From assembly GCA_963377175.1 (NCBI GenBank), contig CAUJNA010003287.1:589519-653518 (forward strand): a stretch of 64,000 nt of DNA, written 5' to 3'. Every line of letters starts with the position of its first letter. Position 1 is the first letter of the stretch. This stretch comes from Effrenium voratum. Lineage: Eukaryota > Sar > Dinophyceae > Suessiales > Symbiodiniaceae. Below, in pieces: positions 1 through 12,236 of the stretch. The position numbers and the translations under genes are program-made. The notes under the pieces were generated by a model that saw nothing but the letters and a program-made list of their open reading frames with translations, did not search any database and was not told where the DNA came from.

Positions 1-148
1 TATGTATGTATGTATGTATGTATGTATGTATGTATTTATGTATGTATGTATGTATGTATGTATGTATGTATGTATGTATGTATGTATGTATGTATGTATG
101 TATGTATGTATGTATGTATGTATGTATGTATGTATGTATGTATGTATG

Positions 149-179
<31 letters not shown>

Positions 180-346
180 TGTAATGTAATGTAATGTAAT
201 GTAATGTAATGTAATGTAATGTAATGTAATGTAATGTAATGTAATGTAATGTAATGTAATGTAATGTAATGTAATGTAATGTAATGTAATGTAATGTAAT
301 GTAATGTAATGTAATGTAATGTATGTATGTATGTACGTACGTACGT
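1..346. repeat. (TATG)n then (TAATG)n microsatellite
   Basis: Near-perfect TATG tetramers run to about 179 and then switch to TAATG pentamers up to about 321, ending in TATG/TACG units. On the minus strand these are CATA and CATTA, the same tetramer/pentamer pair that fills 27.8-32.9 kb in the opposite orientation. The array is cut by the window edge. Confidence 0.97.
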
Positions 347-667
347 GACACCTTCCTCTTCCCCTGCCCAAAGCGTCTTTGTCTCTCAAGCCTCCTCTTT
401 CAGGAAACACGTCACCTGGGAAAAATGACAAAATAGGTCCACTGTAGTGAGGTCGACTCCTTAAATCCAACAGGGGAAGGTTGAAAAAAACAAAATAAAA
501 TACAAAGAAGGCAAAACAAAGAAAAAAAATGAAGTCTTGCAGGAACGCAGCAAGTGGCCATTTCTCTACTCCCAGAGGGTGCCGTTTGGCAGATTGGCAA
601 AGCACAGAACCAGCAGCGCCAGCCAAGATTGGATGCCTGGCCCGGGGGATGTTCGAACGAAAAACTG

Positions 668-775
668 CCATTTGCTTTTGCGCCCCCTGGAAAAAATAAA
701 AATAACATCCAGCAGTGATAGATTCCCTTTAAAACCAACAGAGGAAAATATAAAGTATTCATAAGCAACTGGAAG
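668..775. mobile_element. Short TIR element, family A (introner/MITE-like)
   Basis: It starts CCATTTGC and ends GCAACTGGAAG, an imperfect terminal inverted repeat. The centre carries a CAGTGATAGATTCCC stretch followed by TTTAAAACCAACAG, the core shared with the copies at 8,229, 25,183 and 58,645. It is about 108 bp with no coding capacity. Confidence 0.6.
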
Positions 776-1893
776 AAAAGGGGGGTTTACCCTCCCTCCG
801 ATCGTGCAAAGGGGATTTGCAAGACTACTGCCACCTGTCCACTTCGAATTCTTGTTGGAAAACGGGTTCTGCACCCAACTGGGCATGTGTTAAAGTAGAG
901 GTACCGCCCTGGGGTCTTCCTTTTGGTTTCCCCTGAGAACCATTTCACTGGTATGAAAGAAAAACAAAAAGGAAACACCCAACTAAAGAGCACCACCTCT
1001 TCAACCCCGTGAGTTCAGATTTAAGAGCCCATGGGTGGCTTGCTTCTCACGCATCCGACGGCAACAAAAGCGAATTCACCAAGTTCCAACCAGGGGCTTT
1101 CTCAGCCCGCAAAAAGGCCTAAATGCTTCAAAGGGGAAGTATGAGTGCAGGTTCTCACAGAAGACACGCGCTTCTCACAGTTTTGCAGGGAACCCAGAGC
1201 GAACGTGGTGAAAACTCCCAAGTTGTGTTTGCGCTTTTGTGATTCCATTTGTAGGAGTCCTTTTCATGGATTCAATTCCACCAACAATCCATGACCATCC
1301 CTACCAATCCGTAAAGGAATTGGTGTTTTGACAGCACTTGCGGCTTCCTTTTAAGGGACGCCGAGATGCTAAACCCCCAGAGCCTTCCCCTTTCCGAAAA
1401 AAATATCACCCATGGCCCCTTGCAATCCCCAATTTAACGATGAGGTGGTTATATTCAACCCCATTGGTGGCTTGAATCCTACCGGCATCTTTCAAGAGGG
1501 GGGGGGGATGCGAAGCCGCCTGGCCAGGACCCCCCTGTGATCATAAGGAAGCACATTCCGCACATTGCGCCATAGCAGGCTCCCACCAGGTGCCTGACTG
1601 ACAAAAGGGAACGCTTCTCTTGAAGGTTCTGGGGCCGCTCGCTGGAACACTTCAAAGACTTGGCCGACTGAGGGTGTTTCCACCCCAAACCATTGCTCCC
1701 AAGCGAAATGCGGAGAAGACACGAAAAAGGCTGGGGATGGTGGCAGGAAGATGACCAGCTACTGATGCCTATCCCGTGCATTTTGTTTGGCTATTGGAGG
1801 GTCCAACCCAAATTGCATTTAATGTCCATCTTGCTTGATGTTGTGAGCCCAAAACTTGATGGCCAGCTGGCAGTGCAGCATTGCCAAAACTAC

Positions 1894-2228
1894 ATGCATC
1901 ACTTGCATGCAACGCATCACCTGCATCACCTGCATCATATGCCACCCATGCATTCAAACGCATCACCAGCATCACCTGTATCACTCTAACATGCATCACC
2001 ATCACACACATCACCTGCGCCACTGGCATCACCTGCATCATGCGCAACACGCATCACCTGCATCACCTGCATCACCTGCATCACCTGCATCACCTGCATC
2101 ACCTGCATCACCTGCATCACCTGCATCACCTGCATCACCTGCATCACCTGCATCACCTGCATCACCTGCATCACCTGCATCACCTGCATCACCTGCATCA
2201 CCGCTATCAGCAGCAAATAACACACATC
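1894..2228. repeat. CATCACCTG nonamer minisatellite
   Basis: A 9-bp unit CATCACCTG is perfect from about 2,051 to 2,202 and degenerate upstream. Because the unit is a multiple of three, every frame stays open and gives His/Leu- or Ser/Pro/Ala-repeat ORFs; these are artefacts of the repeat. Confidence 0.95.
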
Positions 2229-2949
2229 ACTTTATCACCTGGGTTTTAGGCTTGGTGCGAATCAAACCAAAAGTCTATGTTGCAAATATCGCCTTCAAGA
2301 ACTTGTTCCAAAAGACTTCTGGCACGTTGTTTGCGGTGTGATCCTCTGGCTCGATTTGCGTGGGTTGGCGCGGAAAACGTCCAAGTGTTCGTCACACAGT
2401 CCTTTGGGAGAAGGCAAGAGAATCAAGTTGCACCTCTTGGACTGTATGAGTTTGGACTCAGAATGTGTGACCAAACGGGTTCAAAAGGAACCCGTTGCGG
2501 AGAAAAGCTCCAAGGTTTCAAACAGCTAACATGACATTTATCCTGCCCTGCAAATGAACGAGGAAGCCAACAAGGGGTTCCCAAAAAGGAGATTCCTCTA
2601 AAACGGCTGTCCAAAATCAACTTCGAGAGCCAAATCCTTGGACCTTTTTCCACACTGTTAGTGAGATATATAAATCAATCCCTCTAAACTCGAAAAGCCG
2701 TCTGCAAAAAAAAAGTCTCGGAAAGCTGTGCTGGCTGACAGCTTGGCATTGCCAAGTTGATTCCCATGACTGCTTGATCGCTGGGATTCCCTTGGCCACT
2801 CACAGAAAGTGAGAAGCACTAACCCCCCCTCCCCATTTCCAACCACCATTGTACACCGATTTGGTTCAACCAAATCCCACTGCAGAAACTCGAAAAATCG
2901 AAGACCGCCTAGGAATCCTATGGTCGGAAACTGTCTCAAGTAGATTTGG

Positions 2950-3099
2950 TCGAACCCCGGGCTGCAATCGTCGACGAGCCCCCGAAGCTCGTCGTATCGA
3001 GCGCCGAGTGGCCCCGTGAAGTCCGTGGCGGCGTACTCGGCGACTGGAGGCAGGGCCAGCAGAGAGGGGCACAGCCGCAGCAAGGAGTTCACCCCGAAC
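2950..3099 (-). CDS. Membrane-protein gene, exon 7 (most 3' seen)
   Basis: On the minus strand the acceptor is CTGAG before GTTCGGGG. The first G completes the codon left by the exon at 4,561-4,669 (two nucleotides plus one), so the phases agree. The GC-rich frame encodes a stretch with SLLRLCPSLLALPP and then an acidic, soluble-looking segment (LRGLVDDCSPGFDQIY). The 3' limit is uncertain: GT is available after CCCGGG, and the frame stays open to about 2,920. I do not recognise the family. Confidence 0.5.
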
Positions 3100-3119
3100 C
3101 TCAGTTGAACTTGGCAGAT

Positions 3120-3275
3120 AGGTTTGTTTATTTGGTCGGTTGAGGGGGTGGGGGGGTGGTCGGTTGGTTGGCTTGTTTGGTTTGTTTGGTTGGGTGGTTG
3201 GGTCGTTGGTTGGTGGGTGGTTGCTTGGTTGGTTGGTTGGGTGGGTGGGTCTGTGGGTGGTTGGGTGCTTGATAC
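3120..3275. repeat. GGTTGGTT-type low-complexity DNA
   Basis: Degenerate TTGGT/GGGTGG tetramers with no regular longer unit. Confidence 0.85.
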
Positions 3276-4560
3276 ATTGATCTGATTTGTGTCGTGGTTT
3301 CATGTGCTTTCAGAAAGTATCCATATTTTTTGGTTCAGCAAATCTTGTCATATTCTGGACCTCATGTCGCCTTAGAAAATGGTGAAGACGTGTGTTCTTC
3401 TCTCAGTAAGTCGGTTGCATAGGCGTGGCCTGTTCTGTTTCGGTGAATCCTGCCATATGTTTGGGGTGTTCACCCAACACCTCACTCGCTTGAAGTTGAG
3501 GTTGTTTGGTTCCTCGATACATAGAGGTACAACAAGAGTTCGGATTGCCGCTTGTCAATACCAACCATACCTTCGGGGTATTAACCCCAAACTCAGTCGT
3601 GTGTGGAAAAAAAAGCAGACAAACAAAGTGTGTGCTTTGCGGCGGTGTCTGAAAAAATGAGAACAAGCTGCGCCGTTGTTTTGTGGTGATCTGAGTTGAA
3701 CTTGATGGGCTCGGCACCCGAGCCTCAAGTTGGGTTGGCCACCCTCCCTAACGGGAGAGAGAGGCGAAGCCATTCTTTGAACCTCACTTCGGTAAGGCCC
3801 CCTGAAAGGCGGCGAAAACACGTCGCGGTGGAAGAACTGTTGGCCAGAAAACCCCACACGACCCCTGGAAAACGGTCGTCCAAAGACCAGCTTTGGGATC
3901 CCGACCCAGAGCTTTTGGGGTCCTTCTTTTAGGGTCCCCCGCCCCCAAATGGCTTCGGTATTCCCGCCACACCAACGGGGGCCTCAGAAAAAGACGACCC
4001 CAAAGCCCCAACCGCAAAGAAAAGAACTCCCAAACTTCCCAAACTTGGACCCAGCCAGGCCAATGCAACAATGTTGCCTTGAAAAATGTGAGTGTTCGTC
4101 TCGATCCACCCCAAAAAAGACAAGACTGTCATCCAGTGGACAGACAAAATCCAGGAATCGCGCCAGTTGCGATGGATGCAAAACGAGTTCAATGCTGGCT
4201 GATCAATGGTCCAGTAGGTAACCTTTGGACTCAGAGCGGACCCACCCAGAAATCCAGAAGCGGTTTGCCAACCCCCCCCCCTGTTGGTCCTTTCTTAGTC
4301 ATCTTTTAGTACTCTTCTACTATATCCCTACAGGCGTGGATCCACAAAACCCACCCCTTGGCTTCCCAAAAAACATAAGGTTCCCATACAGGGGTGGTTG
4401 TACATACCCCTTTTACATACTTCTTGGCAAATGAACCCAACAGGCCTGCTGATGTTCATACCCCTCTCCCCAAAAGGAACACATACCTCTAAAAAGTGGG
4501 TGGGAAGCCCAGGGATATGTACTTCCACCCTTAGACATAGGCGTCCCATGCTGAGACCAC

Positions 4561-4669
4561 CCCAGGCTTTGCGAAGAGAGGCGCCAGAAGCTCAGCGCTT
4601 GGGCCACAGAGAGTCCGAAGCGCAGCTGGGCAGAGGCCAGGGCGAGCAAGAGCGAGACCAGCAGAGAGC
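4561..4669 (-). CDS. Membrane-protein gene, exon 6
   Basis: The 109-bp minus-strand exon lies between an AG acceptor (CCTGAG) and a GT donor (GGG before GTGGTC). It enters in the phase left by the exon at 8,351-8,416 and leaves two bases that are completed by exon 7. It encodes a strongly hydrophobic segment (SLLVSLLLALASAQL) followed by an amphipathic stretch with ALSFWRLSSQSL, so one membrane helix is likely. The function is unknown. Confidence 0.55.
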
Positions 4670-5929
4670 CTCAGGCTGGACCTTTAGACCGGAAATGTTT
4701 CGGAAGGGTTTGGCCTCAGCAAAAGACACCCAGATGTCTTAGTTGTTCAAAGGCCCCAAAAGGTTTGGATGATTTCCAGTTGGAAAAGGAAACTCCTAGC
4801 AAAAAAAAAGAAACCTTGAGGGAAGCTCTGCTACAACGTTGACCTTCTGGTGGTGTGGCCACTTTAGGGCTTCAAGCTCCATATAAAAGATGGCCGTGGG
4901 ACCCAATTTAGATGAAACCTCCACGGCAAACAATGGTAGTTGTGTGGTGGGTGTTGCTGTGTGCTAGTGGCTACTGGTGTATTTGTAGGTGACTAGGCGC
5001 GTCAAGATACAAAAGCGCCCAAATGCCAACGTTGAAAGGCACAGGAAACACCTGCATATTTCAGCAAATCACGATAGGCGCTGGTGTAAATGCCAACCCG
5101 GCACGTCAGGCAGTGGTGTAAGCAGGAGGAAACCCAAAAGTCAGTTGTTTAAACAGCTGGTCTTTAAAGATGCTAATAAAAACTGGGGGTTGTTTCTGGG
5201 CGACCGTGGAGACCACGCAGCTCGCACACTGTTCCCTACATTTCATCTTTAACATCACCCCATTCAAGGGAACTCTCCTTACCGGAGCCCAAAAGACGAT
5301 GTGTCAAAAGCTTGCAAGGCTCGAAGTCTGAGAACCAGCTACTCAGATGGTCTGGGATTTAGCTTCGTGGTTACCGCACCTGACCTCCGCATAAACCCGG
5401 TTCTATATAGCCCAAACTGGAAATTGTGCAGTCAATCGGTGGGTGCTTGGTACTACTCAGTTGGCAGCGAGCATTGACTGTTGCTCATGCTTGTGCTTCT
5501 ATGGGCACTTCCCGGTCGATGCGAGGCAAACAAGGGTGAGACCACTACCCGGACACCTTGTCAAGAAGTGATTGAAGCTGAACCAAAATAAGGTTGCATT
5601 GTCGAATAGAATCTAAAATAAGCTGAAATGCGGGCCATGGTCATGGCTCCCTTCCTTAGGAACCCTTGCAATGGGTATCTGAATTCCCCATTGAGGTCCA
5701 TGACAAACGGGTCTCACCATTGCACATATCGGTGTGTATTGACATAAGACCCCAACAATGGTGGTATTCGCTTTGGTTTCCCTTAAAAGCAACCCCTTGA
5801 GGGTACACTCGACAAAACACATACCGACGTCCAAAAACAGTCGGGATTGCGCCATTTGAAGGATGTAGCGGCTCTGTTCTTGGGTGTCTTCAAACTCTCA
5901 GCTCCCTGCATAACTCTTTAGGCCAAGTC

Positions 5930-6660
5930 AGTACCCATTTGACCAATTTGATACCAATTTGATTCCAATTTGACACCAATGTTTATACCAACTTGATACC
6001 AATCAATACAAATTTCATACTTGTATATGCCACATTTATACCAAATTTATATCAAATTTATACAACGTTTATACAGTTTTAAAACACATTGTATGCTACA
6101 TTTATACCAATGTTATACATTGTTGGTACCACATTATACACATGTCATACAATATGTGGGCTCAGATGTCATACCCAGTTGGCATACAATTTGTATAAAA
6201 TTGATATAACACATGGTATGAAAATTGTTATGAAATTGGTATGAAATTGGTATGACATTTGTATAAATCCGGGGATGCAAAAATTGGTATGAAATCTGGC
6301 CGTGCCGTTGGGGTTTAGTGGATGTATACCAATTTTACGGGCCAGATTTCATACCATTTTCATACCATGTTCATACCAATTGTTCATACCAATGTTGTAT
6401 CAATTTTACAGATTTTATACCAACGGGATATGACATCTGAGCCCAAATATGGTATTAATAAATGTAGTAACACAAAATGTATAACATTGGTATAACTGCA
6501 GCATACAATGTGTTTAATTTTTGTATAAACTTGGCATAACTTTGGTATACATGTGGTATACAATTGGTATAAACATTGGTATCAAATTGGTATCAACATG
6601 GTATAAACATTGGTATCAAACTGGTATAAATTGGTATGAACTAATAGTGACCCTGCCAAC
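5930..6660. repeat. Inverted arrays of ACCAATTTGATACC-like units
   Basis: AT-rich units of about 11-15 bp read ACCAATTTGATACC or TTTATACCAA in the left part (5,940-6,130) and the complement, TTGGTATAAACATTGG-like, in the right part (6,220-6,640); 6,310-6,430 reverts to the left orientation. No ORF of interest. The arrangement could fold into long imperfect hairpins. Confidence 0.85.
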
Positions 6661-6781
6661 AATTTGTATTAACTATACCCACCATCAGTATGGAACAACT
6701 GTCCAAAATGCGAACAACTGCCCAAAATACCCCCTAGCACTGATAAAGAAGGGGGGTCATTTATTGATAGAGGCAAGGCCT

Positions 6782-6808
6782 AATATATATATATATATAT
6801 ATATGTAT

Positions 6809-6895
<87 letters not shown>
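6782..6895. repeat. (AT)n microsatellite
   Basis: Runs of AT dinucleotides are interrupted by GTATAC and ATACAAAT. The open frames through it are repeat artefacts. Confidence 0.95.
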
Positions 6896-8228
6896 GATGA
6901 ATAAACTTCCTCCGAGGAAGACTCCATTGTTGCCTCTCAGCCCTCCTACGGCCTTCGGTACTTGCCCTTTGCCTTTTGGGTTTCCGGCCCGCAACAAAGC
7001 AGGGCGCTGGCGCCAATTTTGGCACAAATCCGGGGGATGGCAACGACCATATGTTCAATGTAAGCCTTCGACGCAATCAAACTGCCCATCCAAAACCACC
7101 CCACCCACCCACCAACCCATCAACCAATTCATCTACCTATTTATTCGTCAATTCGTCCATCCATGTATCCAACCAACCACTCGAGCCGCCCGTTTCTTCG
7201 CCCACGCATCGCGGCACCCTCTGCTTGCCGGGCAGCAGAGGGGGTATTTCCGGAGCCGCGTGCTCACAGGCGAGACGAACCTGAAAATGACCCCCTGCAG
7301 CCTTGAGATCGGCTCGTCTTTTTTGAGGCTACCCCCTTTTTGGTTTAAAGGGAAACCAAGGGAACACCAATTTTTCGGGGGCCTACAAAAGACAGTTTTA
7401 GGCCTGTTGCTGTTTTATTTCCATGGTGCCCTTTCGGAACAACTGCCAACAATAGAGTGCGCATCTCAAATAATGTTGCCACCGTTTTGGCCTCCCTTTA
7501 ACACCATCCAGAAAAATACCCTGAAAAAGGTACACTCAAATCCCTGTACCCCGCAACGACCCCCCACAGTTCGGGCCCTCAACCGTTTGGGGGATCTTGG
7601 GTTGCTGGGAAATCGACAACGATTCTTTAGGGATGCTCCAAGGGATGCAACCCACAGCATCACGTTTCACCGGAACAGTGGTTTCCCTTGGAACGTTTCT
7701 TTGATAGCCACAAAGGTCACTGTCATCCGTACTTCTTAACAGAAATTTCAAAAGCAGGTCAAGAACCTCAATCATATTCAGCTCGTCTTACCCCCCAAAT
7801 CAGTGAGCTCGCCATAAAACTTAGTCCAGATCTGGGGTCCACAAAAAATCATAAGTTCAGATTCTGTTTCATATTCAGTCGACCCTAAATATAACATAGC
7901 TTTGCAGGATAATGCAGAAAAACGGTCGACGTTGAACCATAAGACAACCAGACTTCGGTGTTTCTAGAGATGGGTTCCCTTTTTGGTTGCCTTCGAGGGG
8001 AAACCAGAAGGATTCCAACAGCCAAAAGGTCGCTAGAGCTTTTGTAGGTTCATGGAAAAGTCATGTGCTTCCAAAAGGTCTACATGGAGCCATCCAGTTG
8101 CCCTTTTATCTTTCCCAGCAACTGTCACTGAGTTTTAGTAATGCGTCTGTAAAAAGCAAAAAGCGGAACTTGGCTATCTAGGTAGCAAGTTGAGGGGAAA
8201 CCAAAAGGAAACCCAGCTCCTGAAGCCT

Positions 8229-8324
8229 CCATTTGCCTAAGGCGCCGAAAAACAAACACTTCCAGTGACGACAAATCCCTTTCAAAACAACAGGGGACAA
8301 TGAAACGCTTTCTGCAAATGGAAG
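8229..8324. mobile_element. Short TIR element, family A
   Basis: CCATTTGCC at the left and GCAAATGGAAG at the right form the inverted ends, with the core AAATCCCTTTCAAAACAACAGG in the middle. It lies 27 bp downstream (minus strand) of the donor of the exon at 8,351-8,416, that is, inside an intron. Confidence 0.65.
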
Positions 8325-8350
8325 CGAAGGGCCCCGAAAATTCTTCAAAC

Positions 8351-8416
8351 AAGCCACTCCGGCAGCAGCCGCGCCAGCACCAGCACCGCCCAGGGAAACG
8401 CCGGCGGCGAAATCAT
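8351..8416 (-). CDS. Membrane-protein gene, exon 5
   Basis: A 66-bp minus-strand exon between GACCAG and a GTTTGA donor. In the phase set by the exon at 10,437-10,557 it reads DDFAAGVSLGGAGAGAAAAG, a Gly/Ala-rich hydrophobic stretch continuing the same composition as that exon. An alternative frame (starting MISPPAFPWAVL) is also open, but its phase does not fit the neighbours. Confidence 0.55.
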
Positions 8417-8738
8417 CTGGTCGGCCAGGAGACTTGGCGAAGGTCCATTTAGGGTTTGGATTTTGGATTCCCCTCGAGGTAGTTGTTTTTGTTCTATCAA
8501 CTTGTTTTCCAACTGTTCTCTTGAACCGTGGTGTGGTGTGGGCACGAAAAGGGGAAACCAACCATTGTTGAGGCAAACCCAGATAGTGATTTCAATATCT
8601 TTTAACAAGTTAGCAGGGTTCCCTTTGGTTCGACTTTTTTGTTGGTTCTAACGTCACCGTTTGGTCCAGAACAGCTGATTTAGAGTTGGGGTCGATAGGT
8701 TGGGAGCATCTAGCGAGGGCTCCAAAAGGGTTTGCGGT

Positions 8739-8955
8739 TATGATGATGATGATGATGATGATGCTGATGATGATGCTGATGATGCTGATGACGATGCTGG
8801 TGATGCTGTTGATGATGTTGATGCTCTTGATGCGGTTGATGCGGTTGATGCTGTTGATGCTGTTGATGCTATTGATGCTGTTGATGCTGTTGATGCTGTT
8901 GATGCTGTTGATGTTGTTGATGTTGTTGATGCTGTTAATGCTGATGATGCTGGTT
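8739..8955. repeat. GATGATGAT / GATGCTGTT minisatellite
   Basis: Starts as (GAT)n and becomes a 9-bp unit GATGCTGTT. Asp/Ala/Val and Met/Leu repeat frames are artefacts of the period. Confidence 0.95.
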
Positions 8956-9227
8956 CTAGCTCTTGGTTCCGCCAAGGCACCATATTTTTGACCCACTGCC
9001 ATTTCAACTTCCCAAACACCTAGGGTGAAGTAGCTTTTCCACCAATAGTTTAGGGTCTTTCCGGAAGGTTTGGGAACCCTTGGGGCTATCACCGAAGCGG
9101 GGCGAACACAACGCAAGTGCGCAGACCCCTTTTGGAAGACTCACTTTCCGTGACCCAAAAAGCTCCCAAGGTGTTTGCCGACGCTAAAAAGGTTTGCCTA
9201 GCCACTGAAGTGCAGAAAAGTTTAAAT

Positions 9228-9445
<218 letters not shown>

Positions 9446-9830
9446 AGGAACAAAACAAATAATAAGATCACTAAATTGAAATAATGCTAATTATACTACG
9501 AATAATGATAGTGTTTAATAAGAATAGTCAACAATAAATAATACAAACTATTATTATCATTGATAATGATGTTTGTTTGAAACAAAAAATGACAATGGAT
9601 AATAAATGACGAAGACAAAATTGAAAGCACCAAGATGAATACAGGAGTGCAGAAAGAAGGAAAGAAAGAAACACATTAATGAAGGACAATGATAATTAGA
9701 TGATGAATGCAACTACCAATAATACTTAATGATAGCAGTAGAAATGGCAATAATACCGATAATGCTAATGAAAATAAACATCATCATGATAATGATGCAC
9801 ACAACAACAATAACCACTAATTAAGCCACC
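9446..9830. repeat. AT-rich decayed AATAATGAT tract
   Basis: Composition and short motifs (AATAATGAT, GATAATGATG) indicate an eroded extension of the adjoining AAT array. No gene is seen. Confidence 0.7.
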
Positions 9831-10436
9831 TGCTGACTTGGCTTGGAAAAAGTTGGAGCTGCCTGTTTTCTTGTCTTAAGCGACCAGATGTTGGTGTCCC
9901 TTGACTGGGGACACACGAAAAAAAATGGCAGAGGTGCTCAACATGCTCAAAGTGCAAGTTTTGCATCCGCAGGTAACGAGATCTCACTCTGCTCGGTTTG
10001 CCAACTCTGTCGAGACCGCCGGGGGCTGAACGGCACCAAAAGTGTAAAAACAAAACAGGCCCGAAGTCACACAGAACTCTGCCCGGGGGCTTAATGGCAG
10101 CCATGTAGAATGGGCCCAAACCCACACAGAACTCTGGGAGCGAGGCAAACCAAGCCACAAACTAATCCTTGGCCAAGGCACTGGCGCAAGGTCCAGACCT
10201 CAGCGATTTCCGGGAAGAAGGTGGGCACTTTTTTGGTCGGTTCATGAATGAGAACCTTTCCAGAAACGGAAAGGAAACAAACACGTAAAAAGGTTTTAAA
10301 CAAACTTGGAAAGGGGCAAACAAAACCATCCCACGAGATTGGAGACGTCGCCAACCACTGGAAAAAACGCCAAAAAGCATCGAACAAAACTGGAAGAATC
10401 GTCAAAGCAGTTGGTAACACCTCCAAAAAAAGGCAC

Positions 10437-10557
10437 CAGGCGCCCGGGCCGCCGGCACCGGCGCGGGCGCCGCCCCCGCGACGAGGGCCGCGCAGGCGCA
10501 GGCGCCGTAGACGGAGGCGCTGGAGCCCCGCGAGTTGGAGAAATCCGCCACGGCGTC
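10437..10557 (-). CDS. Membrane-protein gene, exon 4
   Basis: The 121-bp exon starts after TTTGAG and ends at a GT donor (CCTG before GTGCC). It opens in phase 0, as required by the exon at 12,237-12,365, and ends with one extra base, as required by exon 5. It encodes ADFSNSRGSSASVYGACA and then an Ala/Pro/Val-rich hydrophobic run. GC content is much higher than in the surrounding introns. The family is not recognised. Confidence 0.55.
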
Positions 10558-10689
10558 CTCAAACGGAGCAGGCTAGGCTGGCATTAGGACCCCAAAAAGA
10601 CAACCTTTTTTGCCTGGTTGGTGCAAAACAAAGGGACCCCAAAAAGGCAAAAGAACAAAAAGGGGCTAATTCTGGGGAAGAAGGGGAGA

Positions 10690-10815
10690 GTTGATCCAAA
10701 GGTTGTTTGGGGGTGGAGGTGGGGAGTGGGGGTGGGGGGGTGGGGGGGTAGGGGGGGAGGTGTGGGGTGGGGGGGGTGGGGGGGGAGGTGTGGGGTGGGT
10801 GGGGGGGGGGGTTGG
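10690..10815. repeat. G-rich tract (GGGGTGGGGGT)
   Basis: Long G runs separated by T or GT on the plus strand, with obvious G-quadruplex potential. It lies in an intron of the minus-strand gene. Confidence 0.9.
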
Positions 10816-10826
10816 GGTAGGGGACT

Positions 10827-10942
10827 CTTTTGCTGGTGCGATAGGCAGGAATGAGAAATGACCGTTTGGGATTCCGTTTAAGGAAGCCACCAATTGGATA
10901 GCTTATGGGGGCCCTCATTCCCTGCTGAGGACCAGCCAACAA
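10827..10942. mobile_element. Short TIR element, family C
   Basis: Left end TTGCTGGTGCGATAGGCAGG then AATGAGAAATG; the right end is its imperfect inverse (CTCATTCCCTGC, then GACCAGC). The centre has the GGGATTCCGTTTAAGGAA version of the shared core. It sits in the intron between the exons at 10,437 and 12,237. Confidence 0.6.
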
Positions 10943-11198
10943 AGGAGAGGGTTGATTCACAGGTTCTTTACTTTGGAACACGGCTGCACTTTTTGCGTCC
11001 ATCACCAGTGAAAACCCTTTGGTAGATATGGGTGTTTCTCAAAATTCGGGACCCTCTAGGTGGGTGTCCTTTTGATTTCCCCATAAAAGACCATCCAAAA
11101 AGGGGTCCCGTATTTAGAAAACCCCCATATGGTTACATATCCATTCTGTTGTTGCCGGTGTTTTGCCATAAGGGCGCCCTGGATTGGGCCGGCTCTTT

Positions 11199-11357
11199 TG
11201 CTGGTTCTCAAGGAATGAGAAATGGCATGACCCCGCAAAAAAACACCATCCCCGATTTGGTGTCCAAAAACCAAAACCCAAAACCTGAAACCCAAAACCT
11301 GAAACCCAAAACCCGGAAACTCGGAAAGTAATTCCCTACCTATTGTGCCAGCAAGTC
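11199..11357. mobile_element. Short TIR element, family C
   Basis: Left end TTTTGCTGGTTCTCAAGGAA plus TGAGAAATG; right end ATTCCCTACCTATTGTGCCA then GCAA, its imperfect inverse. Inside is a small tandem (AACCTGAAACCCAAA, 11,270-11,320). Same intron as the previous copy. Confidence 0.55.
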
Positions 11358-11554
11358 ATCATCTTCGTCAAAGTCCCCAAAGTTGCCAGCGTTGTTGGCC
11401 CATCTCGGCGCGGGGTCAAGCAAAAGACCCCTTGGCATACGAGCCATTCTCTCCCATTTTAGAAACCAACCATAGGAAGATCTGGGCCATTTTTGGAGGG
11501 TCCGGGGGGAGGGGGGAAGAAACCTTTTGGGGAAATTCTCCCTCACCCAAGCCT

Positions 11555-11674
11555 AACGATCTCGCATCCCGTCGCACCGAAGCCCCAAAGCGCCGATCAA
11601 CCCTTGCGCCCCTTCAACCTGACTCAGCTTCCTACGTCGAGCCGCTTTGCAAACTTTTGGTGGATGTTCCACGG
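11555..11674. other. Exon-like GC-rich segment, strand unresolved
   Basis: The plus strand has an open frame (SYVEPLCKLLVDVPR) ending at a consensus-like donor, ACGG then GTAAGG. The minus strand is also open (RRKLSQVEGAQGLIGAL) with a possible GTAGGA donor. It is not needed for phase continuity of the minus-strand gene, so it may be an exon of another gene or chance. Confidence 0.25.
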
Positions 11675-12236
11675 GTAAGGCGGGGACATGTTTTTTTCTT
11701 TGGGGGGGGGGGCAGGTTGACTTGGGAAAGTCCTCTGAAAGGATAGGTCTGAAGCCTGGAGAAATGCCATTGTCATAAATCTGGCAAGCAAGCAAAGGCA
11801 GCCTGGAGTTTGGGTCGGAGGCTCCGTATGTTTCGGGTTTAAGCTGGGTTTGGGTGCTGGGGTTGCTTTTGGGGTGGGGGTTGAGGTTCACAGGGGTCGC
11901 TAGATTTCTGCCCCCAAGTTGCACCTTACTGTGAGTTAACCAGGGGAAATGCAAAACGTCGCACGTCATTGACCCCTGCAACTCGGCCCCCAAAACAAAC
12001 CACGCCAAGAACAGTGAAGTCAGGGCTTGGATGTTGATCAAGTCTCGGTTGCGAAGATGTATCTGTTGGTCCTTACAAAAGGTTGGGAAATGGCTGTCGG
12101 TCCAAAATAGGTACCCAAGATGACACCCTGGTAAATGGAACTACTTCAAGGACTAAAACCTGCGGTCCAGGTTTCGTGGTGGTTTCATTTTGACCCACAC
12201 CCAAATCGAGCGACCTCTGGTTGACTGAGGCGCCAC

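Larger units (their letters stand above)
347..2949. other. Non-coding stretch left of the membrane-protein gene
   Basis: No convincing exon is seen. It holds one TIR element (668-775), a related degenerate stretch near 420-530, isolated copies of the dispersed core motif (near 915 and 2,590) and the CATCACCTG minisatellite. It probably contains the 3' part or downstream flank of the minus-strand gene. Confidence 0.5.

Noticed and set aside
1856..2341. His/Leu- and Ser/Pro/Ala-repeat ORFs
   Set aside because: Artefacts of the 9-bp CATCACCTG minisatellite.
5341..5420. tRNA gene (TTAGCTTCGTGGTTACCGC resembles an A box)
   Set aside because: No B box or acceptor-stem pairing was found at the right distance.
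6897..7739. 280-codon plus-strand ORF
   Set aside because: The composition is not protein-like (Cys/Pro/Thr runs from CCAACC tracts and copies of the dispersed core); it spans typical intron sequence. Only 7,185-7,280 is GC-rich enough to be an exon, and its strand could not be decided.
9843..10426. Several overlapping 70-110-codon ORFs on both strands
   Set aside because: No splice-bounded GC-rich segment and no recognisable motif; they look like chance frames in moderately GC-rich intron DNA.
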